From: Streptomyces sp. NBC_00414
Lineage (GTDB): Bacteria > Actinomycetota > Actinomycetes > Streptomycetales > Streptomycetaceae
NCBI RefSeq assembly: GCF_036038375.1
Contig: NZ_CP107935.1
Location: forward strand, 5,146,001-5,210,000
Direction of reading: 5' to 3'
DNA length: 64,000 nucleotides
Position 1 is the first letter of the stretch. The number at the start of each line of letters is the position of its first letter. Made by a program: the position numbers and the translations under genes. Under the pieces are notes generated by a model, which did no database searches, had not been told where the DNA came from, and saw only the letters and a program-made list of their open reading frames with translations. Positions 25,385 through 33,595 of this stretch are shown in pieces.

Positions 25385-26050
25385 CTACAACTCGGGGGCG
25401 CTCACACCCGTACGAGTGAGAGCCTCCACCACCGCGTCCACCACGGCCTCCACATCGGGCACCCAGGGGGCGGCCGAACCCGGCAGCGGAGCCCGCTCCC
25501 AGCGGATCCCGCCCTGACCGGTCTCCGACGGAGGCAGGGCCACGTAGCCGCCCTCGCCGTGGAAACGCAGCGAGCCGGGCACGAAGTCCTTGGCGTAGAG
25601 CAGCTCACCCAGCTGCTCCAGGGAGTACGGCTTCACGAGCAGCGCCCAGCGCGTGGGGGCCGCGATCACGGGGCCGAGGCGCATCCCCTGCAGATCGAGG
25701 GCGGCCAGCGCCCGGGCCGCGGCCGGTGCCGGCAGGCTCACCGCGCACGGCGCCTTTCCTCCGGTGGCGAGGATGATCGGGGCTGTCGGCCTGTTCGTCC
25801 ACCACCAGCGCGCCATGCGCTCGTCAGCGGTGGCCGCGAGCAGGCCGGGGTCGAAGGGGTGGGCACCGGGCACCGTGCACTCCGGGTCCGGGCACCCGCA
25901 TCGGGCCCGCCCCTGCGGGTCCGGGGCCACACCCGGGAGTACGGGCCACTGCCATTCGGTCGCGAAGGTCAGGGCCGCGCTGAGCATCTCAGGCCTCCCG
26001 TCGTTTCGCCTGGACAGGAGCCTGCGTCGCCTTCCGAGGATCTCGCGCAT
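25385..26050 (-). CDS. prim-pol-like protein lacking catalytic acids
   Basis: 221 residues resembling the N-terminal prim-pol domain of actinobacterial primase-polymerase proteins: LSAALTFATEWQWPVLPG, CGCPDPECTVPGAHPFDPG and WWWTNRPTAPIILATGG. Where active relatives (such as the protein at 17583) have G-I-D-L-D and R-H-L-W-L, this one reads A-V-S-L-P and R-W-A-L-L. The Asp pair and the His are missing, so polymerase activity is not expected. ATG at 26050 with AAAGGAACG upstream. It may be a regulatory or nucleic-acid-binding leftover. It follows the Gly/Ser-rich gene's promoter region on the same strand, 56 bases apart. Confidence 0.75.
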   Translation of the reverse strand: MREILGRRRRLLSRRNDGRPEMLSAALTFATEWQWPVLPGVAPDPQGRARCGCPDPECTVPGAHPFDPGLLAATADERMARWWWTNRPTAPIILATGGKAPCAVSLPAPAAARALAALDLQGMRLGPVIAAPTRWALLVKPYSLEQLGELLYAKDFVPGSLRFHGEGGYVALPPSETGQGGIRWERAPLPGSAAPWVPDVEAVVDAVVEALTRTGVSAPEL

Positions 26051-26523
26051 GTGCGCTCGTTCCTTTCCGTTGAACGCCGAGGAACCACATCACACCATGT
26101 GTCGATCACTTCACTGTGCGTACCTACTGGCGCATCACACCCTCGTCAGAGACAAGGGGAACCCCTATGGGCCGAGCGTTGGTTACGTCCGCATCCATAC
26201 TGCGTCTGGCTGGAGCACGGGCATGGCGTGGGGTGGCGGCGCCTGGCGTTTGCTGTCCCGCGTATTTCTCGCCGCCTCCGCCACGGGAGGATGGGGCACG
26301 GTCGTCGGTGGTTAAGACGCCCGGGTCCGTCGCCAGGTTCCGGGAGGGTTCCGTGAGGATCCCCACCACACCTGGCTTTCACCGAGTACGTACCCATCAC
26401 GACCGCTGTGACGCTCTGTCGAGCTAGGCCAGTCGACCGCAATACGCCGTGACTTGAGTCAGTTTTAAGCCAACTTTACCTTTCCGCAGCGGTCCCACGG
26501 ACACCAGGAATCCCAGCAGGACA
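26051..26523. other. long spacer upstream of the GAF/PP2C gene
   Basis: 473 bases between divergent genes. It holds the ribosome site of the prim-pol-like gene and a good promoter for the PP2C gene (26454-26482). An open frame at 26116-26427 (plus) has no ribosome site, no recognisable domain and unconvincing composition, so I do not call it. No other structure is seen. Confidence 0.4.
26454..26482 (+). promoter_or_regulatory. vegetative-type promoter of the GAF/PP2C gene
   Basis: TTGAGT (26454-26459), a 17-base spacer and TACCTT (26477-26482) fit the principal-sigma consensus. A start about seven bases later would give a leader of roughly 35 bases before the ATG at 26524. Confidence 0.55.
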
Positions 26524-28035
26524 ATGCTGGACATCCCCTCACGAGTGCGTGTACATGTGGAGACACTGCTAGCGGCGCAGAATGACATGGGGGTTTGCGA
26601 TGCTAATGAGCAATACGCACCGGTCGGAAAGCCGGACACCATGAACGCCCCTCACCTCCCGAAAGTGGCCGGAATCGATTCAACGGTTCCCTCACCCACA
26701 CACACTGTCGCGCCGACACGTGCCACCACGGGTTCCCCACCGGCCACTTCTCCACACGCGCCGGGGGCCGTCCTCCAGGACAGACTCGCAGGCTGGGTCT
26801 CCGACCTCACCACTCTGCACGAGCTGACCGAGCGACTGGCACGCACCGCCTCACTGGCGGACGCCCTCCAGGAACTGCTGCGCGCCGGAGCCGCCCTCGT
26901 GGGCGCCCGGCGCGGTCTCGTGGTGCTGGAACCGGGCGACGGCCTCGGCCCGGACACCACGATCGGCCTGGGCCTCGCCCGGGCGGATCTCGGGCACATC
27001 GAGACCGTCCCGCGCAGCTCCATGTCGTACGGCAAGATCCTCGACGGGCTGCCCGGGGGCGAGGGTGAGATCGCCCAGCCCGACCTGCTCTCCGAGGACG
27101 GGCTCGATCCCCGGCACCGCGAGGTGGCCGCCCGGCTCGGCTATGCCGCGAGCTACGCGCTGCCGCTGTCCACGGACGCGTCGGGCCGGCTGGGCGCCGC
27201 CGTGTGGCTCTACGACGAACCCGCCGAGCCGGTCGAGCGCCAGCGCCACCTGGTCGGCCTCTACACGGCGTACGCGGCCGAGCACCTGGCCCTCCTGGTG
27301 GAGCTGGAGCGCACGCGCGCGTGCATGACGACCATCTCGGAGGAACTGCTCCCCTCCCGGCTGCCCCGGGTCTCCGGGGTCCAGCTCGCCGCCCGGCACC
27401 GCACGGGACCGCGCGGCGGCGGCGACTGGTACGACGCGCTGCCGCTGCCCGACGCCGCGCTCGGCCTCGCGGTCGGGTCCGTCACCGGGTCAGGACCCAG
27501 CGCCGTCGCGGCGATGGGCCGGCTGCGGGCCTCCCTGCGGGCGTACGCGGTGATGGAGGGCGAGGACCCGGTCGCCGTCCTGTCCGACCTGGAACTGCTG
27601 CTGCGGCTCACCGAGCCGGCCCGCTCCGCCACCGCCCTGTTCGCGTACTGCGAGCCCGCCCTGCGCAAGATCACGCTGGCCGGGGCCGGACACAGCCCGC
27701 CGCTGGTCATCGGCGAGCGGCGCACCGAGTACGTGGAGACGTCGCTCTCGGCGCCCCTGGGGATGCTCGCCTGCTGGGAGGCCCCCAGCGTGGAGTTCCA
27801 GGCGGAGGCAGGAGAGACGGTTCTGCTCTACACGGACGGGCTGCTGCACCGTACCGGTGACCCCATGGACCGGGCCTTCTCGCGGCTGCACGCGGCCGCA
27901 ACGAGCGTGCCCAGGGCACTGCGGGCGGATCCGGGCGCCGTCGCCGACCACGTCCTGCGGACCATGCTGCCGGACGGCCTCGACGACGCCGACAGCGACG
28001 AGGACGTGGTGCTTCTCGCGGCCCGCTTCGAGTGA
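26524..28035 (+). CDS. GAF-PP2C (SpoIIE/RsbU-type) phosphatase-like protein
   Basis: 503 residues: a conserved N-terminal tail, a GAF-like sensor domain (about 95-265) and a SpoIIE-type PP2C domain (about 275-503). GGGDWYDALPLP (around 299-310) and LLYTDGLLHRTGD are present, as is the late acidic motif DSDEDVVLLA. However, the central metal-binding Asp of the usual G-D-V-x-G-H-G motif is Ser319 here (GSVTGSG). Family members dephosphorylate anti-sigma-antagonist proteins. With this ligand lost, activity may be weak or absent. ATG at 26524 with AGCAGGA; later in-frame ATGs (26587, 26641) are alternatives. It is monocistronic. Confidence 0.85.
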   Translation: MLDIPSRVRVHVETLLAAQNDMGVCDANEQYAPVGKPDTMNAPHLPKVAGIDSTVPSPTHTVAPTRATTGSPPATSPHAPGAVLQDRLAGWVSDLTTLHELTERLARTASLADALQELLRAGAALVGARRGLVVLEPGDGLGPDTTIGLGLARADLGHIETVPRSSMSYGKILDGLPGGEGEIAQPDLLSEDGLDPRHREVAARLGYAASYALPLSTDASGRLGAAVWLYDEPAEPVERQRHLVGLYTAYAAEHLALLVELERTRACMTTISEELLPSRLPRVSGVQLAARHRTGPRGGGDWYDALPLPDAALGLAVGSVTGSGPSAVAAMGRLRASLRAYAVMEGEDPVAVLSDLELLLRLTEPARSATALFAYCEPALRKITLAGAGHSPPLVIGERRTEYVETSLSAPLGMLACWEAPSVEFQAEAGETVLLYTDGLLHRTGDPMDRAFSRLHAAATSVPRALRADPGAVADHVLRTMLPDGLDDADSDEDVVLLAARFE

Positions 28036-28168
28036 GCCGCGCGCGCCGCCCCGGCTGAGCCGCGCGCCCCGCGTGTGAGCCGCACGTCATCAGGTCTTCC
28101 GGCCCTGGGCGTCCTTCCCCCCGACCGTACGATGGAGGGCGTCCAGAGTCGTATCGAGGAGGCAGATC

Positions 28169-29656
28169 GTGTCGGAGGCGCTCAACCCGGAGACCCCGGA
28201 AGCCGTGCTTGACGATGCCGCTGACCAGGCGGACGAAGAAGAGCCCATCAAGCAGCGCAAGAACGGCCTGTACCCGGGCGTGTCCGACGAACTGGCCGAG
28301 AGCATGAAGTCCGGGTGGGCCGACACCGAGCTGCACGGCCTGGAGCCGATAGCTCAGGCCGCGCACACCGCCGCCCGCCGCGCCGCGCTCTCCGCACGCT
28401 TTCCGGGCGAGCGTCTGGTCGTCCCGGCGGGCAACCTGAAGACCCGCTCCAACGACACGGAGTACCCCTTCCGTGCCTCGGTCGAGTACGCGTACCTGAC
28501 CGGCAACCTCACCGAGGACGGCGTCCTGGTGCTGGAGCCGGCCTCGGACGGCCATCGGGCCACGATCTACCTGCTGCCGCGCTCCGACCGCGAGAACGGC
28601 GAGTTCTGGCTCTCCGGCCAGGGCGAACTGTGGGTCGGCCGCCGCCACTCCCTCACCGAGGCCGAACAGCTGTACGGCATCCCCGCCTCGGACGTCCGCG
28701 AGCTCCCCGAGAAGCTGCGCGAGGCGACCGGCCCGGTCCGGGTCGTGCGCGGTCACGACGCCGGGATCGAGGCGGCGCTCACCGACAAGGTCACCGCCGA
28801 GCGCGACGCCGAGCTGCGGGTCTTCCTCTCCGAGGCCCGGCTGGTCAAGGACGAGTTCGAGGCCGGCGAGCTGCAGAAGGCGGTCGACTCGACCGTGCGC
28901 GGCTTCGAGGACGTCGTACGGGTCCTGGACCGGGCCGAGGCGACCAGCGAGCGCTACATCGAGGGCACGTTCTTCCTGCGCGCGCGGGTCGAGGGCAACG
29001 ACATCGGTTACGGCTCCATCTGCGCCGCCGGACCGCACGCGTGCACGCTGCACTGGGTGCGCAACGACGGCCCGGTGCGCTCCGGCGATCTGCTCCTGCT
29101 GGACGCGGGCGTGGAGACCCACACGCTCTACACGGCCGACGTCACGCGCACGCTGCCCGTCAACGGCACGTACACGGAGATCCAGAAGAAGATCTACGAC
29201 GCCGTGTACGAGGCCCAGGAGGCCGGCATCGCGGCCGTGCAGCCGGGCGCCAAGTACCGGGACTTCCATGACGCCGCCCAGCGTGTGCTGGCCGAGAAGC
29301 TCGTCGAGTGGGGGCTCGTCGAGGGCCCGGTCGAGCGGGTCCTGGAGCTGGGGCTGCAGCGCCGCTGGACGCTGCACGGCACCGGTCACATGCTCGGCAT
29401 GGACGTCCACGACTGCGCGGCCGCGCGGACGGAGACGTACGTGGACAGCACGCTGGAGCCGGGCATGTGCCTGACCGTCGAGCCGGGGCTGTACTTCCAG
29501 GCGGACGACCTGACCGTGCCGGAGGAGTACCGGGGCATCGGCGTCCGTATCGAGGACGACATCCTCGTCACGGAGACCGGCAACCGGAACCTGTCCGCCG
29601 GGCTTCCTCGCCGGTCGGAAGAGGTCGAGACGTGGATGGCCGCGATCACGGCCTGA
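28169..29656 (+). CDS. pepP: Xaa-Pro aminopeptidase (aminopeptidase P)
   Basis: 495 residues. It removes N-terminal residues before proline, a dimetal pita-bread enzyme of family M24B. An N-terminal creatinase-like domain (about 50-210) precedes the catalytic domain with metal ligands in LLLDAGVE (Asp), TADVTRT (Asp), HGTGHMLGMDVHD (His), LTVEPG (Glu) and VRIEDD (Glu). The length equals that of the known Streptomyces aminopeptidases P. GTG start at 28169 with GAGGAGG upstream. No signal peptide; cytosolic. Confidence 0.93.
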   Translation: MSEALNPETPEAVLDDAADQADEEEPIKQRKNGLYPGVSDELAESMKSGWADTELHGLEPIAQAAHTAARRAALSARFPGERLVVPAGNLKTRSNDTEYPFRASVEYAYLTGNLTEDGVLVLEPASDGHRATIYLLPRSDRENGEFWLSGQGELWVGRRHSLTEAEQLYGIPASDVRELPEKLREATGPVRVVRGHDAGIEAALTDKVTAERDAELRVFLSEARLVKDEFEAGELQKAVDSTVRGFEDVVRVLDRAEATSERYIEGTFFLRARVEGNDIGYGSICAAGPHACTLHWVRNDGPVRSGDLLLLDAGVETHTLYTADVTRTLPVNGTYTEIQKKIYDAVYEAQEAGIAAVQPGAKYRDFHDAAQRVLAEKLVEWGLVEGPVERVLELGLQRRWTLHGTGHMLGMDVHDCAAARTETYVDSTLEPGMCLTVEPGLYFQADDLTVPEEYRGIGVRIEDDILVTETGNRNLSAGLPRRSEEVETWMAAITA

Positions 29657-29800
29657 CCTGCGGTCGGTCGGTCGGCAGACGGTGACATGAAGTGACGTGA
29701 ACGGTCGGGCGCCGACGGGGTGGCCGGCCGTTTTCGTCCGCGGGCGCGCCGGGGCGTGTCGCACAGTTCCCCGCGCCCCCGGCAGAAGGAGATCTGGTCG

Positions 29801-31168
29801 GTGGACTCGTTCCGGGCCGGTGTCGGTGTCGATCTGCATCTCGAACCCGATGTCTCGGACGGGCGTCGCGCCGGACTGGAACGGGCGCTCCGTGACGCCG
29901 TCCGGGACGGTCGGCTGGCTCCCGGTACGCGGCTGCCGGCGACCCGGCGCCTCGCCGTCGAACTCGGGATCTCACGGGGGACGGCGAAGGCGGCCTACGA
30001 CCAGCTCGTCGCCGAGGGGTATCTGACCGCGCGGCAGGGCGCCGGCACCGAGGTCGCCCTGCCGCCCTCCGCGGACGCGGCGTCCCCGGAGGCGTCGCCA
30101 CGCGCGCGTGCGCCCCGTTTCGATCTGCGGCCCGGCAGCCCCGACGTCGGTACGTTCCCGGCGGCGGCCTGGTCGCGGGCGCTGCGCCGGGCGATCGCGG
30201 GCGCGCCCTCCTTGGCGTACGACTACGGGGATCCGCGCGGCCGGATCGAACTGCGGACGGCCCTGTCGAGCTATCTGGGGCGGGCCCGCGGGGTGATCGC
30301 GCCGCCCGAGCGGATCGTCGTCACGACCGGATACGTACAGGGGCTCGCGCTCCTCACCCGGGTGCTGGACGGCGGGGCGATCGCCATGGAGGACCCCGGA
30401 CTGCCCTTCCACCGGGACGTGGTGCGGCACAACGGCGGGACGGTGACCCCCGCGGAGGTCGACGAACGGGGCGTCCGTGTACGGGGGCTCGGTGACGCGG
30501 CGGCCGTCGTCGTCACGCCTGCGCACCAGTACCCGACCGGGGTGACCCTGCACCCCGAGCGGCGGCGGGCCCTCACCGACTGGGCACGCGCGCGTGGAGG
30601 CGTGATCGTCGAGGACGACTACGACGGGGAGTTCCGTTACGACCGGCAGCCCGTGGGCGCCCTCCAGGGGATGGCCCCCGGGCAGGTGGCCTACCTGGGG
30701 ACGGTGTCCAAAACGCTCGGGCCCGCTCTGCGGCTCGGCTGGATGGTGCTGCCGCCGCATCTCGTCGACGCGGTCGCCGACGCCAAGCTGCACAGCGACC
30801 ACCACACCGAGTCCATCGGCCAGCTGGCCCTCGCCGAGCTGATCACCGGCCACGCCTACGACCGGCACGTACGCGCGTGCCGGCTGCGCTACCGGCGCCG
30901 CCGGGACCAGTTGCTGGACCGGCTGGGCACGCGGCGGGGCGTACGGGGCATCGCGGCGGGGCTGCACGCGCTGGTCGACGTGGCGGACGAGGAGGCGGTG
31001 CTGGCACGGGCCGCCGAGAAGGGCCTCGCGGTGGGGCGCCTCGGCGAGCACTGGCACACGTCGGGCGACGGACGGCCGCAGGGACTCGTGGTGGGGTACG
31101 GGACACCCCGGGAGCGGGTCTATCCGCAGGCGTTGGAGGTGCTGGGCCGGGTGCTTGAGGAGGCCTGA
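29801..31168 (+). CDS. MocR/PdxR-type GntR regulator with aminotransferase domain
   Basis: 455 residues. An N-terminal winged helix (about 20-85; LPATRRLAVELGISRGTAKAAYDQLVAEGYL) precedes a fold-type I PLP aminotransferase-like domain (about 105-450). The PLP-binding Lys lies in TVSKTLGPALRLGWM, and the Asp in VEDDYDGEFRY. MocR regulators bind direct repeats and use PLP or amino compounds as signals. The GTG at 29801 with AAGGAG is chosen over an upstream in-frame start. The next gene, an MFS exporter, is 123 bases downstream with direct repeats between, so it is the likely target. Confidence 0.87.
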   Translation: MDSFRAGVGVDLHLEPDVSDGRRAGLERALRDAVRDGRLAPGTRLPATRRLAVELGISRGTAKAAYDQLVAEGYLTARQGAGTEVALPPSADAASPEASPRARAPRFDLRPGSPDVGTFPAAAWSRALRRAIAGAPSLAYDYGDPRGRIELRTALSSYLGRARGVIAPPERIVVTTGYVQGLALLTRVLDGGAIAMEDPGLPFHRDVVRHNGGTVTPAEVDERGVRVRGLGDAAAVVVTPAHQYPTGVTLHPERRRALTDWARARGGVIVEDDYDGEFRYDRQPVGALQGMAPGQVAYLGTVSKTLGPALRLGWMVLPPHLVDAVADAKLHSDHHTESIGQLALAELITGHAYDRHVRACRLRYRRRRDQLLDRLGTRRGVRGIAAGLHALVDVADEEAVLARAAEKGLAVGRLGEHWHTSGDGRPQGLVVGYGTPRERVYPQALEVLGRVLEEA

Positions 31169-31222
31169 GGCGGGTGCCGGAAGAGGCCCGGGACGCGACA
31201 GAAATCCCGGAATCGGGGCGGT

Positions 31223-31255
31223 GATTGGGCCAGGAAACAGCACCGGGATTGGGCC
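31223..31255. promoter_or_regulatory. GATTGGGCC direct repeats, candidate MocR operator
   Basis: GATTGGGCC occurs at 31223-31231 and 31247-31255, 24 bases apart, in the same orientation, 37-69 bases before the MFS start codon. MocR-family dimers typically bind such direct repeats. The regulator gene is immediately upstream. Confidence 0.55.
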
Positions 31256-31291
31256 TGCCCGGTGGTCCACCGCGCCCATAGCGTCGTGGTC

Positions 31292-32764
31292 ATGAGGAAC
31301 CGATCAGCAGCATCCGGGGCCGGGCGGAAGGCTCCCGCGCGGGCGAGCCGTACGGTCCCGCCCGCGGGGCCGCAGCGGGTACTGGCCCTGGCCCAGTTGA
31401 GCAACTCCGTCGGGGACGGCGCCTACTTCGTCACCTCCGCCCTCTACTTCACGCACGTCGTCGGGCTCGCGCCCGCGCGCGTGGGGCTCGGGCTCACCAT
31501 CGCGTGGGCGGTCGGCTCGGTGGTGGGCGTGCCCCTGGGCCGGCTCGCCGACCGTCGGGGGCCGCGCGGCACCGCGGTGCTCCTGGCGCTGGCCACGAGT
31601 GTCGCCGTGGCGTCCTTCCTCGTCGTACGGGGCTTCGTGCCGTTCGTGCTGGCCGCGTGCGCGTACGCGACCGCGCAGTCGGGGCTCGCGGCCGCCCGGC
31701 AGGCGCTGCTGGCCGGGCTGGTGTCCCGCCAGGAGCGCACGGGGCTGCTCGCGCACCTCCAGTCGACGCTCAACGCCGGGCTCGCGGTGGGCGCGGGGCT
31801 CGGCGGACTCGCGTTGCACGCCGGGTCGCGGGCGGCCTACCTCGGGGTGTTCGCGCTGGACGCGGCGAGTTTCCTGTTGTGCGCGGCGGTGCTGCTGCGG
31901 CTGCCGGCCGTCGACGGGACGCACGCACGCGTGGAGGCCGTCAAAGGGCCGGGACGGTGGCGCGGGCGGGGGCACGGACGGGGCGCGCCCGGCGTGCTGC
32001 GCGACCGTCCCTACGCTGTCGTGGCCCTCCTCAACACCGTGCTGCTGCTGCGGATGCCGCTGCTGAGCCTGGGCGTCCCCCTGTGGATCGCCGAACGGAC
32101 CGAGGCCCCGACGTGGGTGGTGTCCGCGCTGTTCGTGCTCAACACCGGTGCGGTGATGCTCTTCCAGGTACGGACGGCCCGCGGGGTGACGGGCACGGCG
32201 TCGGCCACGCGCGCGGTACGGCGCTCGGGGTTCGTGATGCTGGCTTCGTGCGCGGTGTTCGCCCTGTCCGCCGGGGTGCCGCCCTGGACGGCGGTCGGCG
32301 TGCTGACGGTCGGCGCGGTACTCCAGGTCGTCGCCGAGATGCAGCAGTCGGCGGGGTCCTGGCAGCTCTCCTTCGACCTCGCGCCTGCCGACCGCGTGGG
32401 CGAGTACCAGGGCTTCTTCGGTACGGGTGTGACGGTGGCGCGGACGCTCGGCCCGCTGGTGCTGACGGCGCTGCTCGTCGGGTGGGGGACGCCGGGCTGG
32501 CTGCTCCTGGGCGGGCTGACGCTGGCGGCCTCCTACGTGATGGGTCCCGCGGTGCGGTGGGCGACGGAGAATCGGCCCGCCGCCCGGACGGACGGCCCGG
32601 TCGCCGCCGCACCGGCGGACAGCACCGCCATGGCGTCGGCGGACAGCACCGCCGTCGTGTCGGCGGACAGCCCGGCCACCGGTGCGGTGGACAGCCGGAC
32701 CGCCGAACTGTCCGACGGCCGGACCGCCTCACCGCCGGTCAAGCGGCCGGTACCGGTGGACTGA
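31292..32764 (+). CDS. MFS exporter with repetitive C-terminal tail
   Basis: 490 residues with about 12 hydrophobic segments. The loop GRLADRRGPRG between helices 2 and 3 fits the MFS signature. Members with this pattern (early SVGDGAYFVTSALYF) are generally drug or metabolite exporters. The last 50 or so residues are cytosolic and repetitive (ADSTAMASADSTAVVSADSPATGAVDSRT), encoded by about 21-base tandem units, a slippage expansion. ATG at 31292. The 3' end overlaps the convergent CitG-like gene by 26 bases. Likely controlled by the upstream MocR. Confidence 0.85.
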   Translation: MRNRSAASGAGRKAPARASRTVPPAGPQRVLALAQLSNSVGDGAYFVTSALYFTHVVGLAPARVGLGLTIAWAVGSVVGVPLGRLADRRGPRGTAVLLALATSVAVASFLVVRGFVPFVLAACAYATAQSGLAAARQALLAGLVSRQERTGLLAHLQSTLNAGLAVGAGLGGLALHAGSRAAYLGVFALDAASFLLCAAVLLRLPAVDGTHARVEAVKGPGRWRGRGHGRGAPGVLRDRPYAVVALLNTVLLLRMPLLSLGVPLWIAERTEAPTWVVSALFVLNTGAVMLFQVRTARGVTGTASATRAVRRSGFVMLASCAVFALSAGVPPWTAVGVLTVGAVLQVVAEMQQSAGSWQLSFDLAPADRVGEYQGFFGTGVTVARTLGPLVLTALLVGWGTPGWLLLGGLTLAASYVMGPAVRWATENRPAARTDGPVAAAPADSTAMASADSTAVVSADSPATGAVDSRTAELSDGRTASPPVKRPVPVD

Positions 32765-33581
32765 CCGCCACCGGAAGCGAGTCCGCGAACAGGGCCCCCG
32801 CGAGCAGCCCGCTGCTTCCCCGGGGGCTCCACGCGCGCGCGTGGAGGTCCTCGTCGAAGGCCGCCAGGGCCGCCCGGCCCGCCCCGGTGGACGTGCTGCC
32901 CGCCTCGATGACCCCGCGGGCACCCGCCTGCACGTGCCGCAGTCCGTGCGGTCCTGCCGTGTACAGCAACCCGGTGTCCTGGAGCGTCGACATGACGGCC
33001 AGCAGCGCGTCGAGCCGCGCGTACGGCTCGGGTACGCCCGCGGTGCGCGCCGCGGCCAGCGTCTCCAACGCCCGGCGCACATGCGGGAATCCGGCCTTCG
33101 CCTCGCCCCGGGCGCCCGCCGCGCCGTACTTCGCGGAGACCGACGAGCCGCGGGAGGGCCTTCGTGGTGCCCGCCGGTCGGAGTGGGCCGCGATCCGCTT
33201 GGCGGCCGCGGTCAGGTCCCGTCCGCCGGCCCGGGGTTCCAGGGCCGCGGCGGCGACCAGCAGGCCGAGCACCCACAGCGCTCCGCGGTGCCCGCCGCCC
33301 GCCAAGGTCACCGAGTGCTCGGTGGAGCGTCCGATCGCCCCGAGTTCCGCCCGGAGTCCGGGGGTCGCCGCGCCGGTGCGGCGGGCGGCGGCGGCCATCG
33401 CCGCGAGGCCCGGCTCCAGTGCCTTGGCCGACCAGCGCAGCGAGCAGTGGTCCTCGCCGGTCACGCGGGCGCCGAGATCACGCGGGTCGGGCAGTCCTGG
33501 TTTGGGTGCCAGCGCCAGCTGGCCGGTGAGCGCGGTCACGGCGGCCCGCGCCAGCGTCTCGTCCGCACGGCTGCTGCTCAT
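32739..33581 (-). CDS. CitG/MdcB-like triphosphoribosyl-dephospho-CoA synthase family protein
   Basis: 280 residues with family segments ALAPKPGLPDP (start), GGGHRGALWVLGLL (middle) and VSAKYGAAGARGEAKAGFPHVRRAL. Enzymes of this family make the prosthetic-group precursor of citrate lyase or malonate decarboxylase. No citrate lyase or malonate decarboxylase gene is nearby, and the usual T-G-V-N-T-H-[KR]-G-A motif is reduced to G-G-G-H-R-G-A, so the substrate may differ. ATG at 33581. It follows the dioxygenase gene by 14 bases, so the two form an operon. Confidence 0.78.
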   Translation of the reverse strand: MSSSRADETLARAAVTALTGQLALAPKPGLPDPRDLGARVTGEDHCSLRWSAKALEPGLAAMAAAARRTGAATPGLRAELGAIGRSTEHSVTLAGGGHRGALWVLGLLVAAAALEPRAGGRDLTAAAKRIAAHSDRRAPRRPSRGSSVSAKYGAAGARGEAKAGFPHVRRALETLAAARTAGVPEPYARLDALLAVMSTLQDTGLLYTAGPHGLRHVQAGARGVIEAGSTSTGAGRAALAAFDEDLHARAWSPRGSSGLLAGALFADSLPVAVSPPVPAA

Positions 33582-33595
33582 CGTCCGCGACCCCC

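Noticed and set aside
26116..26427. 103-residue frame in the spacer before the PP2C gene
   Set aside because: No ribosome site, no domain, and Arg/Pro/Ser composition typical of chance frames.
27707..29839. 710-residue minus-strand frame opposite aminopeptidase P
   Set aside because: The plus strand encodes an enzyme with all metal ligands; the antisense frame has no recognisable domain and spans two unrelated genes.
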